Shown piece by piece: positions 37,264 to 45,901 of a stretch of 53,209 nt of DNA. Source of the stretch: an uncultured beta proteobacterium (GTDB lineage Bacteria; Pseudomonadota; Gammaproteobacteria; Burkholderiales; Rhodocyclaceae). The DNA lies in the NCBI GenBank assembly GCA_903848955.1, contig CAINHS010000083.1, positions 1-53,209 of the forward strand, given 5' to 3'. Position numbers and translations under genes: made by a program. The stretch's first letter is position 1. Each line of letters starts with the position of its first letter. The notes beneath the pieces were generated by a model, which saw only the letters and a list, made by a program, of their open reading frames with translations, was not told the origin of the DNA and searched no databases.

Positions 37264-38463
37264 CAGCCAGCTGCCCAGGAGCAGCAGGGCCAGTATGGCA
37301 ATCTCATGGTGCAGCGTGGTGTTGAATATGCCGGCCAGCACAACGATGGCCCATGCCGCAAGCGCCGCCCCCCACAACGCCCATTCAAGATCGCTCCCGG
37401 CCACGGCGGGACGCCGGCGCCAAAGGCTGGCCGCCCACGCTATCAGCACGCAGGCGAAAACGGCAAAGCCGTAAAGGCCGCGCTCGACCAGGGTGTTGAG
37501 ATACAGGCTATGGGCATGGTTGGCGCCCACGTAGTCTTCGCGCTGGTAGCTTTGGCCGGAGGCTTCGACTTTTACCTTTACCTGCTCATCGGAGATCAAC
37601 TTGTAGTTGTCTATTCCGGTGCCGAACCAGGGATAGATGGTCCAGCCGACCAGGGCTCTTTTCCAGATGGTTCCGCGATGGGACAGATGGTCGCCGGCCT
37701 CGTAGCCGGTGCGCTGCTTCTCGACGATACCGATGTTGCCGAAGACCGCCGCAACGACGGCAATCACAGCCGCCAGCGAAAGAACCGTGAGTACCCGGCG
37801 CGAACGGCGCCACCAGGCTGCGCCAAGCAGGAACGGGACCGCCAGCATGGCACCCGTGGCGGCACGGCTGGCGCCGATAATGACACCGGCAAGGAGGAAA
37901 AGCAGTACGCACGCCATGATCAACCGTCGCGTCGCGCTCCACGATTGCCAGCAGGCCAGCAACAATGAAAGTGCCAGGCTGGCACAAATGGCAAGATAGG
38001 GCGCGCTGTGATTGACATGGCCGACGGAATTGAGTTCGACGTAAGTCCGCTCGTGACTGACGTAGTAGCGCCAGAACCCCCAGCCGAGGCCGATCGCGCA
38101 ACTGGCCAGCAAGGTGCCGGCCAGCCAGGCCAGTTCGGGCGCCGAATAGTTGCTGCGCTTGACGCACCAGAACAGCGATCCATAGCGCAACAGATCATTC
38201 GCTCCCGACCACTCGGAATGATGAAGGCCGGCGAATGCGGCAACAACATAGCCCGATGATATCCAGGCAACGATGAGCGTGTCCCAGCGGTCCCAGGATC
38301 CGCCCCATTCGCCGGAGCGCCCGCTGTTCCACAGCCAGACGAGAACATAGGCGAGCCAGAAAATGCTTTTCGGCGCCTCCAGCAGCGGCAGGAAAAAACT
38401 CAGGGCCAGCAGCAGTCCGAACTCGACGGGACGGCGTGATTGTTGAAAGGGATTGGTCATCAT
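37231..38463 (-). CDS. O-antigen ligase family protein (WaaL-like)
   Basis: 410-aa integral membrane protein with about 10 to 12 hydrophobic segments. The Wzy/WaaL-type domain has the large periplasmic loop with HRGTIWKRALVGWTIYPWFGTGIDN near residues 255-285 and NHAHSLYLNTLVERGLYG near 310, whose His is the conserved ligase residue. WaaL joins O-polysaccharide to lipid A-core in the periplasm. As the last gene of a minus-strand run of core glycosyltransferases it fits this role, though a Wzy-type polymerase is the alternative. Confidence 0.85.
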   Translation of the reverse strand: MMTNPFQQSRRPVEFGLLLALSFFLPLLEAPKSIFWLAYVLVWLWNSGRSGEWGGSWDRWDTLIVAWISSGYVVAAFAGLHHSEWSGANDLLRYGSLFWCVKRSNYSAPELAWLAGTLLASCAIGLGWGFWRYYVSHERTYVELNSVGHVNHSAPYLAICASLALSLLLACWQSWSATRRLIMACVLLFLLAGVIIGASRAATGAMLAVPFLLGAAWWRRSRRVLTVLSLAAVIAVVAAVFGNIGIVEKQRTGYEAGDHLSHRGTIWKRALVGWTIYPWFGTGIDNYKLISDEQVKVKVEASGQSYQREDYVGANHAHSLYLNTLVERGLYGFAVFACVLIAWAASLWRRRPAVAGSDLEWALWGAALAAWAIVVLAGIFNTTLHHEIAILALLLLGSWLSLTRRVAPLP

Positions 38464-38545
38464 TGTCCGGGCACCTGATTATTGTGTGGAGTTGATCCGC
38501 TTCCGGCAGGCCGCCATGGCCGGAACAATCTCGGCAACCTGGCCA

Positions 38546-39721
38546 TCAGATCGATGCCGCCAGCATTCCATGGCGACGGCACCAGGCCACCAGCCGCCCG
38601 ACGCGCTCGACGAAGGCCGCTTCGCCGAAGCGGGCCAGGTGGCCGGCGGCAGCGGCGGCGTCAATGCGGAAGGGTGCGGCTTCGAGCCGTTCGATCAGGC
38701 GCCCGAAGCCGACACCGTGATCGCTGCGCGGATCAGGGTAGAAAAGGCCGCTGACCTCATCCACCACGGTCTCGGTGAAGGGCGGCGCCGCCACCGCCAG
38801 GACCGGCGTGCCGCAGGCCTGGGCTTCGATGACGTTGAGTCCCAGCGCTTCTTTTTCCGGCAGGCCGGTCAGCAGGTAATCCAATTGACGGTAGGCGGCG
38901 GACACGTCGGCCTGGTGGCCCCAGAAGCGCGTCTGTTCCAGCACCGGTCCGAGGGCGCGCCGGAGGGCGCGCACCGAGGCATAGCCACCGGCGCCGAATA
39001 TCTCGAGCCGCACATGGGGATGTCGCGCCAGCACCGGCGCCAGCACTTCGAACAGGAGGGGAAACTGCTTGATGGGGGTGAGGCGGGAAACAATGCCGAG
39101 GGTGACACCCGGCCGGCGCTGAAATGCGGGCCGCGAGCGAAAGGGTTCTGCCAGCGGTTCCAGCCAGCCCAGCAGTCGATCCCGATACTTGCGCCTATCC
39201 CAGTCGTAAGGCGAGGCCTGGCGGATGGCACCGGCGGCACCGCGCAGCGAGAGATCGGCAACGCCGAGCAGAGGCTCGCGATAGGCCTGTTCCAGACCGT
39301 GGGCCAGGAGGCTGTCGAGGACGTAAGCGGAGACCGGAAAAATGGTTTCGCAAGCCGCGAGCGGCTCCGGGTTGCGCCCATACAGCGGCATGTGCGCGAA
39401 ACAGCAGAGGCGGTGGCCCTGCGCCCGCAAGGCCTTCGCCAGCGCCCCGGTCAGGGGCGCGTGACAGACGATCCAGGCCGGCTCGACAGCCTGCATGCGC
39501 GCTGCGACTTCGGCCGCAGTGGCGACGCGCTCGATACGTGCCGCGGCGGGCAGGCGGGCATCCCAGAAGCCGGCACCGGGATGGGCGAACAGTGTCGTTT
39601 CGATATTGCAGGCTGCCAGGGCGCGGGAAAAGAAGCCGGTATAAACCTCGCCGCCGCCGCAGCCGCGCTGCAGGTTGATCTGGTAGCAGCGGGCCTGCTC
39701 CATGGTTTCATTGCTGCTCAT
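38546..39721 (-). CDS. Glycosyltransferase (GT4-like)
   Basis: 391-aa GT-B glycosyltransferase. The N-terminus has INLQRGCGGGEVYTGFFSRAL near residue 15, an acceptor-domain glycine-rich loop; the C-terminal domain shows LGIVSRLTPIKQFPLLFEVL near 208, LEIFGAGG near 240 and EALGLNVIEAQACGTPVLAV near 290, with the E-X7-E donor motif. The start overlaps the neighbouring GT9 gene's stop by four bases. It belongs to the core-assembly operon; donor and acceptor are unknown. An ATG six codons in is an alternative start. Confidence 0.83.
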   Translation of the reverse strand: MSSNETMEQARCYQINLQRGCGGGEVYTGFFSRALAACNIETTLFAHPGAGFWDARLPAAARIERVATAAEVAARMQAVEPAWIVCHAPLTGALAKALRAQGHRLCCFAHMPLYGRNPEPLAACETIFPVSAYVLDSLLAHGLEQAYREPLLGVADLSLRGAAGAIRQASPYDWDRRKYRDRLLGWLEPLAEPFRSRPAFQRRPGVTLGIVSRLTPIKQFPLLFEVLAPVLARHPHVRLEIFGAGGYASVRALRRALGPVLEQTRFWGHQADVSAAYRQLDYLLTGLPEKEALGLNVIEAQACGTPVLAVAAPPFTETVVDEVSGLFYPDPRSDHGVGFGRLIERLEAAPFRIDAAAAAGHLARFGEAAFVERVGRLVAWCRRHGMLAASI

Positions 39722-40848
39722 GTGGTCGCCTGCGGGATGGCTTCAAGCAGCGCCACAGCGGCGGCAAACACGGCCTGCAATTGCTGCCCGGGATCCGGCC
39801 ACGTCTCGTCGGCGGACGGCCCCGGCCAGGCCATGGCCCAGGGCATCCGGCGCTTGAAAACCCGGCCGTCGCGGCGATCGCGAAAATGCGGCGCGACCAC
39901 GCCGCGAATTGCGGCATGACGGAAGAAGCGGCCCTTGCCGACCAGGGCTTCTCCTCCCGGGCCGTAGAGACAAACTGTCGGGCATCCGTTCAGTTTCGCC
40001 ATATGCACAATGCCGGTGTCGGCGCTGACCAGCAAGGCGGCGTTGGCGACGAAATGCCAGAGCTGCACGAGGTCGAAGCGCCCCGACGTGTCGGTGTAGC
40101 GAGCCGCAGGATCGATTTCACGGGCGATCGCTTCCTCGCCCGGTCCGGCACTCCAGAAAATGTCGTAGCCACGCGCGCTGAGCTTGTCCGCCAGTAAGCG
40201 CCATGATTCAGCCGGCCAGCGCCGGCCCGGCGAACTCGAACCGACATGCAGGACCACGTAGGGCCGGCCCGCGCTTGCGGCGATCGCGCCGGCAGGCAAC
40301 GGGACTGCCCAGTCGCCGTGACGGTAGCCGAGCTCGCGATCAGGCCCGGCGAGGTCGGCAAACGCGTCGAAGATTGTTCCGGGCCGGGACGAAAGCGCTA
40401 TGAGCTGATCACAAATCAGGTTCTTCCATTGCGGCCTATCGCCGGCGTGGGCGACGATCCAGCGCGCCTTGAAAGCGCGGGCCGCAATGGCGTTGCGATT
40501 GTCGCCGGGAACCACGGCCAGGTCGTAGGGGCCGCTGCGGCGCAAGCGGCGCAGGGATTGCGTGTCCTCGAGGTCAAAGGCCAGCGCGCTAAGCCCGTAG
40601 GGCCGCAAGGCAAACAAGGGCAGGAAACCCGACTGCACCGCGAGAACCAGTTCGGCATCGGGATGGTGGTTGCGCAATGCGGCCAGCAGCGGGGCCAGCA
40701 TCAGGGTGTCGCCCAGCAGGAAACGGCTGATGACCAATATCTTTTCCGGCCGGGGCGGCTTGTTGCGTGAGCGCATGGCGTAGCCGGCCAATGCCCATAG
40801 CAGCAATACGGTGCGCGCCGCCAGACGCCTGAACGCAGCGGCCTTCAC
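39718..40848 (-). CDS. Glycosyltransferase family 9 protein (heptosyltransferase-like)
   Basis: 376-aa GT9 protein. KILVISRFLLGDTLMLAPLLAALR near residue 34 is the family N-terminal signature, RPYVVLHVGSSSPGRRWPAESWRLLADKL near 190 matches the donor domain, and SADTGIVHMAKLNGCPTVCLYGP near 275 is the characteristic D-S/T-G-x-x-H motif. GT9 enzymes add heptose to the lipopolysaccharide inner core. The N-terminus has a short hydrophobic stretch (TVLLLWALAGYA) that may tether it to the membrane. It is coupled by ATGA overlaps to both neighbours. Confidence 0.87.
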   Translation of the reverse strand: MKAAAFRRLAARTVLLLWALAGYAMRSRNKPPRPEKILVISRFLLGDTLMLAPLLAALRNHHPDAELVLAVQSGFLPLFALRPYGLSALAFDLEDTQSLRRLRRSGPYDLAVVPGDNRNAIAARAFKARWIVAHAGDRPQWKNLICDQLIALSSRPGTIFDAFADLAGPDRELGYRHGDWAVPLPAGAIAASAGRPYVVLHVGSSSPGRRWPAESWRLLADKLSARGYDIFWSAGPGEEAIAREIDPAARYTDTSGRFDLVQLWHFVANAALLVSADTGIVHMAKLNGCPTVCLYGPGGEALVGKGRFFRHAAIRGVVAPHFRDRRDGRVFKRRMPWAMAWPGPSADETWPDPGQQLQAVFAAAVALLEAIPQATT

Positions 40849-41972
40849 TGCTTCGCCGCCGCTGCTGCCTGCACTGGAAGCAAGCCCGCATACAAAGCCT
40901 GCAGTTTGCCGGCCATGGCGTCGAGCGACAAGTGCTCGACGCTTTGCCGTGCCGCGTGGCGCATCTGGCCTGCACCTGCGGTCAACTCCGCCAGGGCCGC
41001 AGCCAAGGCCGCAGCATTGCCCGCAGCGACAATCCGGCCGTTGCCTCCGGTAACGAGTTCCGCCGCGCCGCAGGTAGTGGTGGTGACAATCGGCAGGCCG
41101 CAGGCCAGGGCCTCCAGCGCCGCATTGGGGAAGGGATCGTAGAGCGAAGGCAGGGCAAACACGTCCGCCGCGCCATAGAACGGCCGCACGTCGGCCTGCG
41201 CGCCAAGGAACAGCACACGCTGGTCGACGCCCAGGGTCTGCGCCAGACTGCGCATCAGAGACTCATGCTTGTCGCGGCCGACCACCCACAACCTGGCATC
41301 GGAACCTTCCATGCGCGAAAGCGCGTCGAGCAGGATCGGCAATCCCTTGCGCTCGTAGCCGGAACCGACAAACAGGATCACCGGGCTCGCCGCGTCGACG
41401 CCGGTCTTCTCGCGCAGCGTGCGGCCATGCATGTCGCGCAGGCGCGGGTTGAAGGCGTCGAGATCGACGCCGCTATAGATTACCCGCAGCTTGTCGTCGG
41501 CCACGCCGAAGCGGCGCGCGATGTCGTCCCGCACCATGCGCGAGTTGCAGATCACCGCGCGCAGGCGCGGGTGACGGAACATTTCCGCTTCCGCTGCCAG
41601 CGTGTAGCGGTGCCACGGCGCCAGCCGGTCCAGCGGCTTGTTGCGCAACTCCAGCCAGGTGGCATGGACGCCGTCGCCGGCACGGTAGATGTCGCAGCCG
41701 GGAATGCGCTCGTGGCTTTGCACCAGGTCGAAGCGCTGCTCGGCGATCAGGCGCTGCACGGCGTGCGCGAAACCGGCGTCGCGCCAGGTGCGGCCGAGGT
41801 AGAAGGGATTCACGCGCACGCCCTGTATGTCGCCGGCGGCGTCGCCCTGCCATTCACGGGCGATGATCGAGACATCCACATTCTTGGACTTGAGCGCGAC
41901 CAGTGCGCGCTCGACAAAGCGCTCGGCACCGCCGAATGGCGTGTATTTCTGGCGGACGATGGCGAGCTTCAT
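40845..41972 (-). CDS. Glycosyltransferase family 4 protein (WaaG-like)
   Basis: 375-aa glycosyltransferase resembling WaaG, the glucosyltransferase of the lipopolysaccharide outer core. It begins KLAIVRQKYTPFGGAERFVERAL, with the glycine-rich loop found in WaaG; VICNSRMVRDDIARRFGV near residue 143, VILFVGSGYERKGLPILLDAL near 200 and LPSLYDPFPNAALEALACGLPIVTT near 280 complete the GT4 pattern. ATG 41972 is chosen; an ATG three codons earlier is possible. A palindromic element sits directly upstream, between this gene and the next core gene. Confidence 0.87.
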   Translation of the reverse strand: MKLAIVRQKYTPFGGAERFVERALVALKSKNVDVSIIAREWQGDAAGDIQGVRVNPFYLGRTWRDAGFAHAVQRLIAEQRFDLVQSHERIPGCDIYRAGDGVHATWLELRNKPLDRLAPWHRYTLAAEAEMFRHPRLRAVICNSRMVRDDIARRFGVADDKLRVIYSGVDLDAFNPRLRDMHGRTLREKTGVDAASPVILFVGSGYERKGLPILLDALSRMEGSDARLWVVGRDKHESLMRSLAQTLGVDQRVLFLGAQADVRPFYGAADVFALPSLYDPFPNAALEALACGLPIVTTTTCGAAELVTGGNGRIVAAGNAAALAAALAELTAGAGQMRHAARQSVEHLSLDAMAGKLQALYAGLLPVQAAAAAKQ

Positions 41973-41990
41973 GGCATGCAATACTTCTTC

Positions 41991-42093
41991 GCCACAGAGG
42001 TCACCGAGGGAAAAGCAGAAGCCTGAGCCTGGGCACGAAATTCTTTCCTGCCTTGCCTGTGCATTTCTCTGTGCTCTCTGTGCTCTCTGTGGC
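41991..42093. repeat. Degenerate dispersed palindromic element
   Basis: GCCACAGAG (41991-41999) pairs perfectly with CTCTGTGGC (42085-42093). The right side is three copies of CTCTGTG-type units; the left side is eroded. Layout and motif resemble the element at 23772-23860. It occupies most of the gap between two glycosyltransferase genes and does not encode protein. Confidence 0.65.
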
Positions 42094-42108
42094 CAATGGT
42101 TTTCATGG

Positions 42109-43203
42109 TCAATCGCGAAGCGCCTCTTCGCACGCCGCCAGCACCTGCGCCAGCGGCAGGGCGGTCAGGCAAGCGCTTACCTTGCTGTCATTACAGCCGG
42201 CCATGCCACAGGGGCGGCAGGGGTGCGTGCTGGAGGCGACGACGCGGTGACCTTCTCCCCACGGGCCCCATTCAATATCGCCCGAGGGGCCGAAGATGGC
42301 CACCACCGGCGTGGCCATGGCGGCAGCGATGTGCATCGGTGCCGAATCGACGCCGACGAAGAGCCGTGCCTGGGCCGTCAGGGCGGCGAGTTCCTGAAGC
42401 GAGAGCTCGCCCGAAAAGTTTGCGGTTGGCGCCAGCGACACGAGCTCTTTGTTGCGGGCGGCGCCCACATCCGCAATCAAGGCCTTCTCCTTCGCATCCG
42501 GCGCCGAAGTCAGCACGATGGGCCAGCCCTTTGCCGCCAGCGCATCGCACAAAGCCGCCACCCGGTCGGCGGGCCAGCACTTGAATGCCCAGCGCGAGGT
42601 CGGGTGCACATGGATGAAGCCGCCCCTCTGCAGTCCCTGCTGCGCCATCAACCCGGCGACGCGCGCCTCGGCTCGCGCGCCCGGCACCAGCGCGACGTGC
42701 TTGTCCGCCGCAGTCGGCTGCAGGCCCAGCGCACGCAGGCTGTCGAGATTGGTTTCCACCGTATGGCGCTGCGGGTCCGACTGCGCCGGATAAAGATGAG
42801 TGAAACTGTTGGCCCAGAAACCGGGCCGGAACTTCGGTGCCACCGACCAGCGCGGACGCAGCAGACGCACCAGCCAGGCGCCGCGTGTGTGCACCGAAAG
42901 ATGCACGACAAGGTCATAATGCCGCGCCCGCAGTTGAGAAATCAGCTTCCATTCGGACGCTGCCTGGCGCAACAGGCCCCGCCGTTTCCAGTTGCGGTCG
43001 ATCAGGTGCAGCTGCGCCAATGCCGGATGGCCTTCGAGCATCGGCGCCGTGTCGGCGTACGCCAGCGCGTCCACCTGACACTGCGGCGCTACACGCTGCA
43101 ACATGGAAATCACCGGCGCGGCAAGCAGAACATCGCCATGATGGCGCAGCTTGATCACCAGCGCGCGGCGCAGGCCGGCCACAGAGAAGGCTTCGATGGG
43201 CAT
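42109..43203 (-). CDS. Glycosyltransferase family 9 protein (RfaQ/WaaQ-like)
   Basis: 364-aa GT9 protein close to RfaQ, heptosyltransferase III. Family segments: RALVIKLRHHGDVLLAAPVISML near residue 13, FIHVHPTSRWAFKCWPADRVAALC near 180 and VGVDSAPMHIAAAMATPVVAIFGPSG near 265, followed by the cysteine-bearing HPCRPCGMAGCNDSKVSACL near the end. It is the first gene of the minus-strand core operon. The ATG at 43203 gives the usual start; an ATG at 43239 is the longer alternative. Confidence 0.85.
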   Translation of the reverse strand: MPIEAFSVAGLRRALVIKLRHHGDVLLAAPVISMLQRVAPQCQVDALAYADTAPMLEGHPALAQLHLIDRNWKRRGLLRQAASEWKLISQLRARHYDLVVHLSVHTRGAWLVRLLRPRWSVAPKFRPGFWANSFTHLYPAQSDPQRHTVETNLDSLRALGLQPTAADKHVALVPGARAEARVAGLMAQQGLQRGGFIHVHPTSRWAFKCWPADRVAALCDALAAKGWPIVLTSAPDAKEKALIADVGAARNKELVSLAPTANFSGELSLQELAALTAQARLFVGVDSAPMHIAAAMATPVVAIFGPSGDIEWGPWGEGHRVVASSTHPCRPCGMAGCNDSKVSACLTALPLAQVLAACEEALRD

Positions 43204-43244
43204 GCGCCCATTTTGCCAGACCGGGCTGTCAAAGCACATTCACT

Positions 43245-43275
43245 TTGAAAGCTTGTTGCTTGACCTGATTAGACT
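43245..43275 (+). promoter_or_regulatory. Possible sigma-70 promoter of zapB-zapA
   Basis: TTGAAA (43245-43250) and TAGACT (43270-43275) are spaced 19 bp and lie about 20 bp upstream of the zapB ATG. The spacing is longer than optimal, so this is a weak call. Confidence 0.35.
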
Positions 43276-43295
43276 TTTCCCGGAAACTTGACGCC

Positions 43296-43490
43296 ATGAG
43301 CGTTTCCCTCGATCACCTTGAACGCAAGGTTGAACAAATTCTGGCCGTATGCGCCAGCCTGCGCAGCGAGAATCAGGCGCTGCGTGTCCACGTCACAGGC
43401 CTTGAGGCTGAAAAGAATGCTTTGGCCGACAAGATCAGCCATACGCGCGCACGCCTTGAGGCGCTGATGACACGGGTGCCCGAGGAATGA
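43296..43490 (+). CDS. Small coiled-coil protein upstream of zapA (ZapB/TIGR02449-like)
   Basis: 64-aa protein that is almost entirely a heptad-repeat coiled coil (LDHLERKVEQIL, LRSENQALRVHV, LEAEKNALADKI). Such proteins precede zapA in beta- and gammaproteobacteria and are thought to be ZapB-like divisome factors, though homology to E. coli ZapB is weak. It overlaps zapA by four bases (ATGA). Confidence 0.8.
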   Translation: MSVSLDHLERKVEQILAVCASLRSENQALRVHVTGLEAEKNALADKISHTRARLEALMTRVPEE

Positions 43491-43801
43491 GCAATACCCT
43501 CGAAGTCAAGCTGCTGGGCAAGGAATATCGCGTCGCCTGCGAACCGGGCGAACGCGAATCGCTGCGTGCCGCCGTGGCCTTTCTTGACGGCAGGCTGCAG
43601 GAAATCAGCGAGAAGACGCGCGGCAGCGGCGAGCGCCTCGCGGTCATGGCAGCCTTGAATCTGGCCCACGAATTTCTTGCGGCGAAAAACACTCCGGCGG
43701 ATGTTGCAATCGCACTTGAAAGCGAAGCGATTCAGCGTAGAATAAATTCCATCGAGGCCAAGCTCGACGAATCGCTGGCGCAGCACGAGCAGTTGTTCTG
43801 A
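43487..43801 (+). CDS. zapA: Cell division protein ZapA
   Basis: 104-aa ZapA, which binds and bundles FtsZ at the division ring. The N-terminal beta part reads LEVKLLGKEYRVACEPGERESL and is followed by helical segments AVAFLDGRLQEI and MAALNLAHEFL, with a C-terminal coiled coil for dimerisation. 6S RNA begins about 60 bp downstream, the classical zapA-ssrS linkage. Confidence 0.93.
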   Translation: MSNTLEVKLLGKEYRVACEPGERESLRAAVAFLDGRLQEISEKTRGSGERLAVMAALNLAHEFLAAKNTPADVAIALESEAIQRRINSIEAKLDESLAQHEQLF

Positions 43802-43861
43802 TTCCTGCTCTGACCGTTTCCCGCCACCGCTTCGCGAATGAGTTGTTTGGCCTTCCAGGGT

Positions 43862-44040
43862 TTCCCCTGCGGTGTTCGCCAAGGCCATACATTCCTTGAA
43901 CCAATACCGATTGGCATCGGCCGCAGCCCAATGACGCCGCTGTTGTGATCGCTCCCAGCGAGCGAACCTGAAGCGGCAGGAAAGCGGCCCCTCTGAACCC
44001 AGGTTCAGGATGCCGGCCAAACGGCACTCGCGGGGGAATC
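43862..44040 (+). ncRNA. ssrS: 6S RNA
   Basis: About 179-nt RNA gene located directly after zapA, the conserved position. The 5' strand TTCCCCTGCGGTGTTCGCC (from 43862) pairs with the 3' strand GGCACTCGCGGGGGAA ending near 44038. The TGTTCGCCAAGGCC and CCTTGAACC segments match the order in E. coli 6S RNA (GTTCGCAAGCGGGCC, CCCTGAGCCGATA). 6S RNA mimics an open promoter and sequesters sigma-70 RNA polymerase in stationary phase. Ends are approximate and no clear -10 was found. Confidence 0.88.
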
Positions 44041-44146
44041 AGTCAGTCAGGCGCGGAAAGCGAAGTTTCAGTCGAAGCTGATGCCGGCTTTCCCGGTGTC
44101 AGGCGAAGCGGCAGGAACAATGATTCCGTGCCATTTTTTTGCACCC

Positions 44147-45427
44147 ATGAGCGATCCTGCAACCCAAACGCGCGACCAACTGCGACAGGTATTCATCGGC
44201 CGCCAGCCGATCCTCGACGTGGATCAGGGCCTGGCCGGTTACGAGTTGCTGTTCCGCGCCACGGAGGACAACTCGGCCCATATCGACAACGCCAGCGCGG
44301 CGACGGCGGCGACCGCCGACGTCGTCTGCAAGGCTTTCGGCGAACTCGGCCTGGCCAATGTCTTCGGTCACGCACGCGCCTTCATCAATGTCGACGCCTT
44401 GTTTCTCGAAAGCGATCTGGTCGAGTTGCTGCCGAAAGACATCGTGGTGCTGCAGGTTGATATCGCGGCCTTCGCTGACCCGTTGCTGTTGCCGCGCTGC
44501 CAGGAACTCAAGACCGCCGGCTACGCCTTCTCGCTTTCCGGCGTAATCGACCCTGGCGAGCAGTTCTGGCCGCTGGTCGATCTCGCCACCTGGCTCAAGG
44601 TAGATATTGGCAGCGTTCCGCGAGATCGGCTGCAATCTTCGGCGCGGGCGCTCGGCACCACGCGCCGCACGCTGATTGCATCCCGTGTCGAGTCACAGAC
44701 GCAGATGGAACTGTGCCGCCTGCTGGGATTCCACCTGTTTCAGGGCTATTACTTTGCCAGGCCGGTGATCGTCGAAGGACGCAAGCTTGATGCCTCGACC
44801 CAGGGCCTGCTGCGCCTGATCAAGCTGGTAGCGGAAGACACCGACCAGGCCGTTCTCGACGCCGCCTTTCGCACCGAACCGGCGCTGGTGATCAACCTGC
44901 TGCATCTGACCAATTCGGTCGGCGCCGGCGCACGCATGCGCATCACCTCGGTGCGTCACGCCATCACCACGCTTGGCCGGCGCCAGTTGCAGCGCTGGCT
45001 GCAATTGCTGCTGTTCAACCGCGGCACAAATGTCGACCTCGCCCACAACCCGCTGCTGCAACTGGCCGCGTTGCGCGGCCGCTTCATGGAACTGCTGGTC
45101 GAAAAGCTGTACCCGGAACAAAGGGACCTGCGCGATCCGGCTTTCATTACCGGTCTCATGTCGGTGGTGCCTGCCGCGCTGGGCATGTCGATGACCGATG
45201 TGCTGGCGCAGGTTTCGGTCGGCAATGACGTGCGGCTGGCGTTGTCACGCCGGGAAGGCACGCTGGGCCAGCTGTTCGCCCTGACCGAGCGCTACGATGA
45301 CAATGACATCGACGGCATCCGGCCGCTGCTGGCACTCTACGGCGAGGCGGGCACACCGGGTTTGCTCGGCGAGATCCTCGCCCAGGCGCTGGCCTGGGTG
45401 CAGCAACTCGGCATGGAGGCAAACTGA
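44147..45427 (+). CDS. EAL-HDOD domain signalling protein with degenerate EAL
   Basis: 426-aa protein with an N-terminal EAL-like domain (about residues 10-200) and a C-terminal HDOD domain (about 205-400). The EAL start reads RQPILD..YELLFRA, but the catalytic Asp-Asp pair is absent: the expected DDFG region is SLSGVID. Cyclic-di-GMP hydrolysis is therefore unlikely, as in the YuxH/CdgJ type. HDOD shows LRLIKLV and VIRHAITTLGRRQLQRWLQLLLF-like helices near 290. ATG 44147 is chosen by homology; ATG 44120 has AGGAA too close to it. It overlaps nothing and precedes the EVE gene by zero bases. Confidence 0.87.
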   Translation: MSDPATQTRDQLRQVFIGRQPILDVDQGLAGYELLFRATEDNSAHIDNASAATAATADVVCKAFGELGLANVFGHARAFINVDALFLESDLVELLPKDIVVLQVDIAAFADPLLLPRCQELKTAGYAFSLSGVIDPGEQFWPLVDLATWLKVDIGSVPRDRLQSSARALGTTRRTLIASRVESQTQMELCRLLGFHLFQGYYFARPVIVEGRKLDASTQGLLRLIKLVAEDTDQAVLDAAFRTEPALVINLLHLTNSVGAGARMRITSVRHAITTLGRRQLQRWLQLLLFNRGTNVDLAHNPLLQLAALRGRFMELLVEKLYPEQRDLRDPAFITGLMSVVPAALGMSMTDVLAQVSVGNDVRLALSRREGTLGQLFALTERYDDNDIDGIRPLLALYGEAGTPGLLGEILAQALAWVQQLGMEAN

Positions 45428-45901
45428 ATGGCGCGCTACTGGCTGATGAAAACCGAGCCCGCGGTGGTGGGCATAGACGACGTGCTGGCGATGCCGCAGC
45501 AGAGCATCGACTGGTGGGGGGTGCGCAACTATCAGGCGCGCAACTTCATGCGCGACCAGATGAAGGTCGGCGACGGCGTGCTGTTCTACCACTCGAATTG
45601 CAAGCAGCCGGGCATCGCCGGACTGGCCGAGGTATCGCAACTGGCCTACCCGGACCGCACCCAGTTTGATCCGAAGAGCCACTACTTCGATCCGAAGGCC
45701 ACGCCCGAGAATCCGCGCTGGGTGAATGTCGATGTGCGCGTCGTGAAGAAAACCCGGCTGGTCGGTCTTGATGAGTTGCGGATGCATCCGCAACTGGCCA
45801 ACATGCGCGTCCTGCAGCGCGGCAACCGGCTGTCGATCACGCCGGTCGACCCGGCGGAATGGAAGTACATCGTCGACAAACTGATGAAAGAGACGACATG
45901 A
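45428..45901 (+). CDS. EVE domain protein
   Basis: 157-aa EVE-domain protein (PUA-like fold, related to thymocyte nuclear protein 1). Typical wording: RYWLMKTEPAVVGIDDVL at the start, WWGVRNYQARNFMRDQMKVGDGVLFYHSN near residue 30 and GIAGLAEV near 62. EVE domains are proposed to recognise modified bases in DNA or RNA. It starts right after the EAL-HDOD stop and overlaps the transporter gene by ATGA. Confidence 0.93.
   Translation: MARYWLMKTEPAVVGIDDVLAMPQQSIDWWGVRNYQARNFMRDQMKVGDGVLFYHSNCKQPGIAGLAEVSQLAYPDRTQFDPKSHYFDPKATPENPRWVNVDVRVVKKTRLVGLDELRMHPQLANMRVLQRGNRLSITPVDPAEWKYIVDKLMKETT

Noticed and set aside
43373-44020. 215-codon minus-strand frame over zapA and 6S RNA
   Set aside because: Explained by zapB, zapA and the 6S RNA on the plus strand; no protein family visible.
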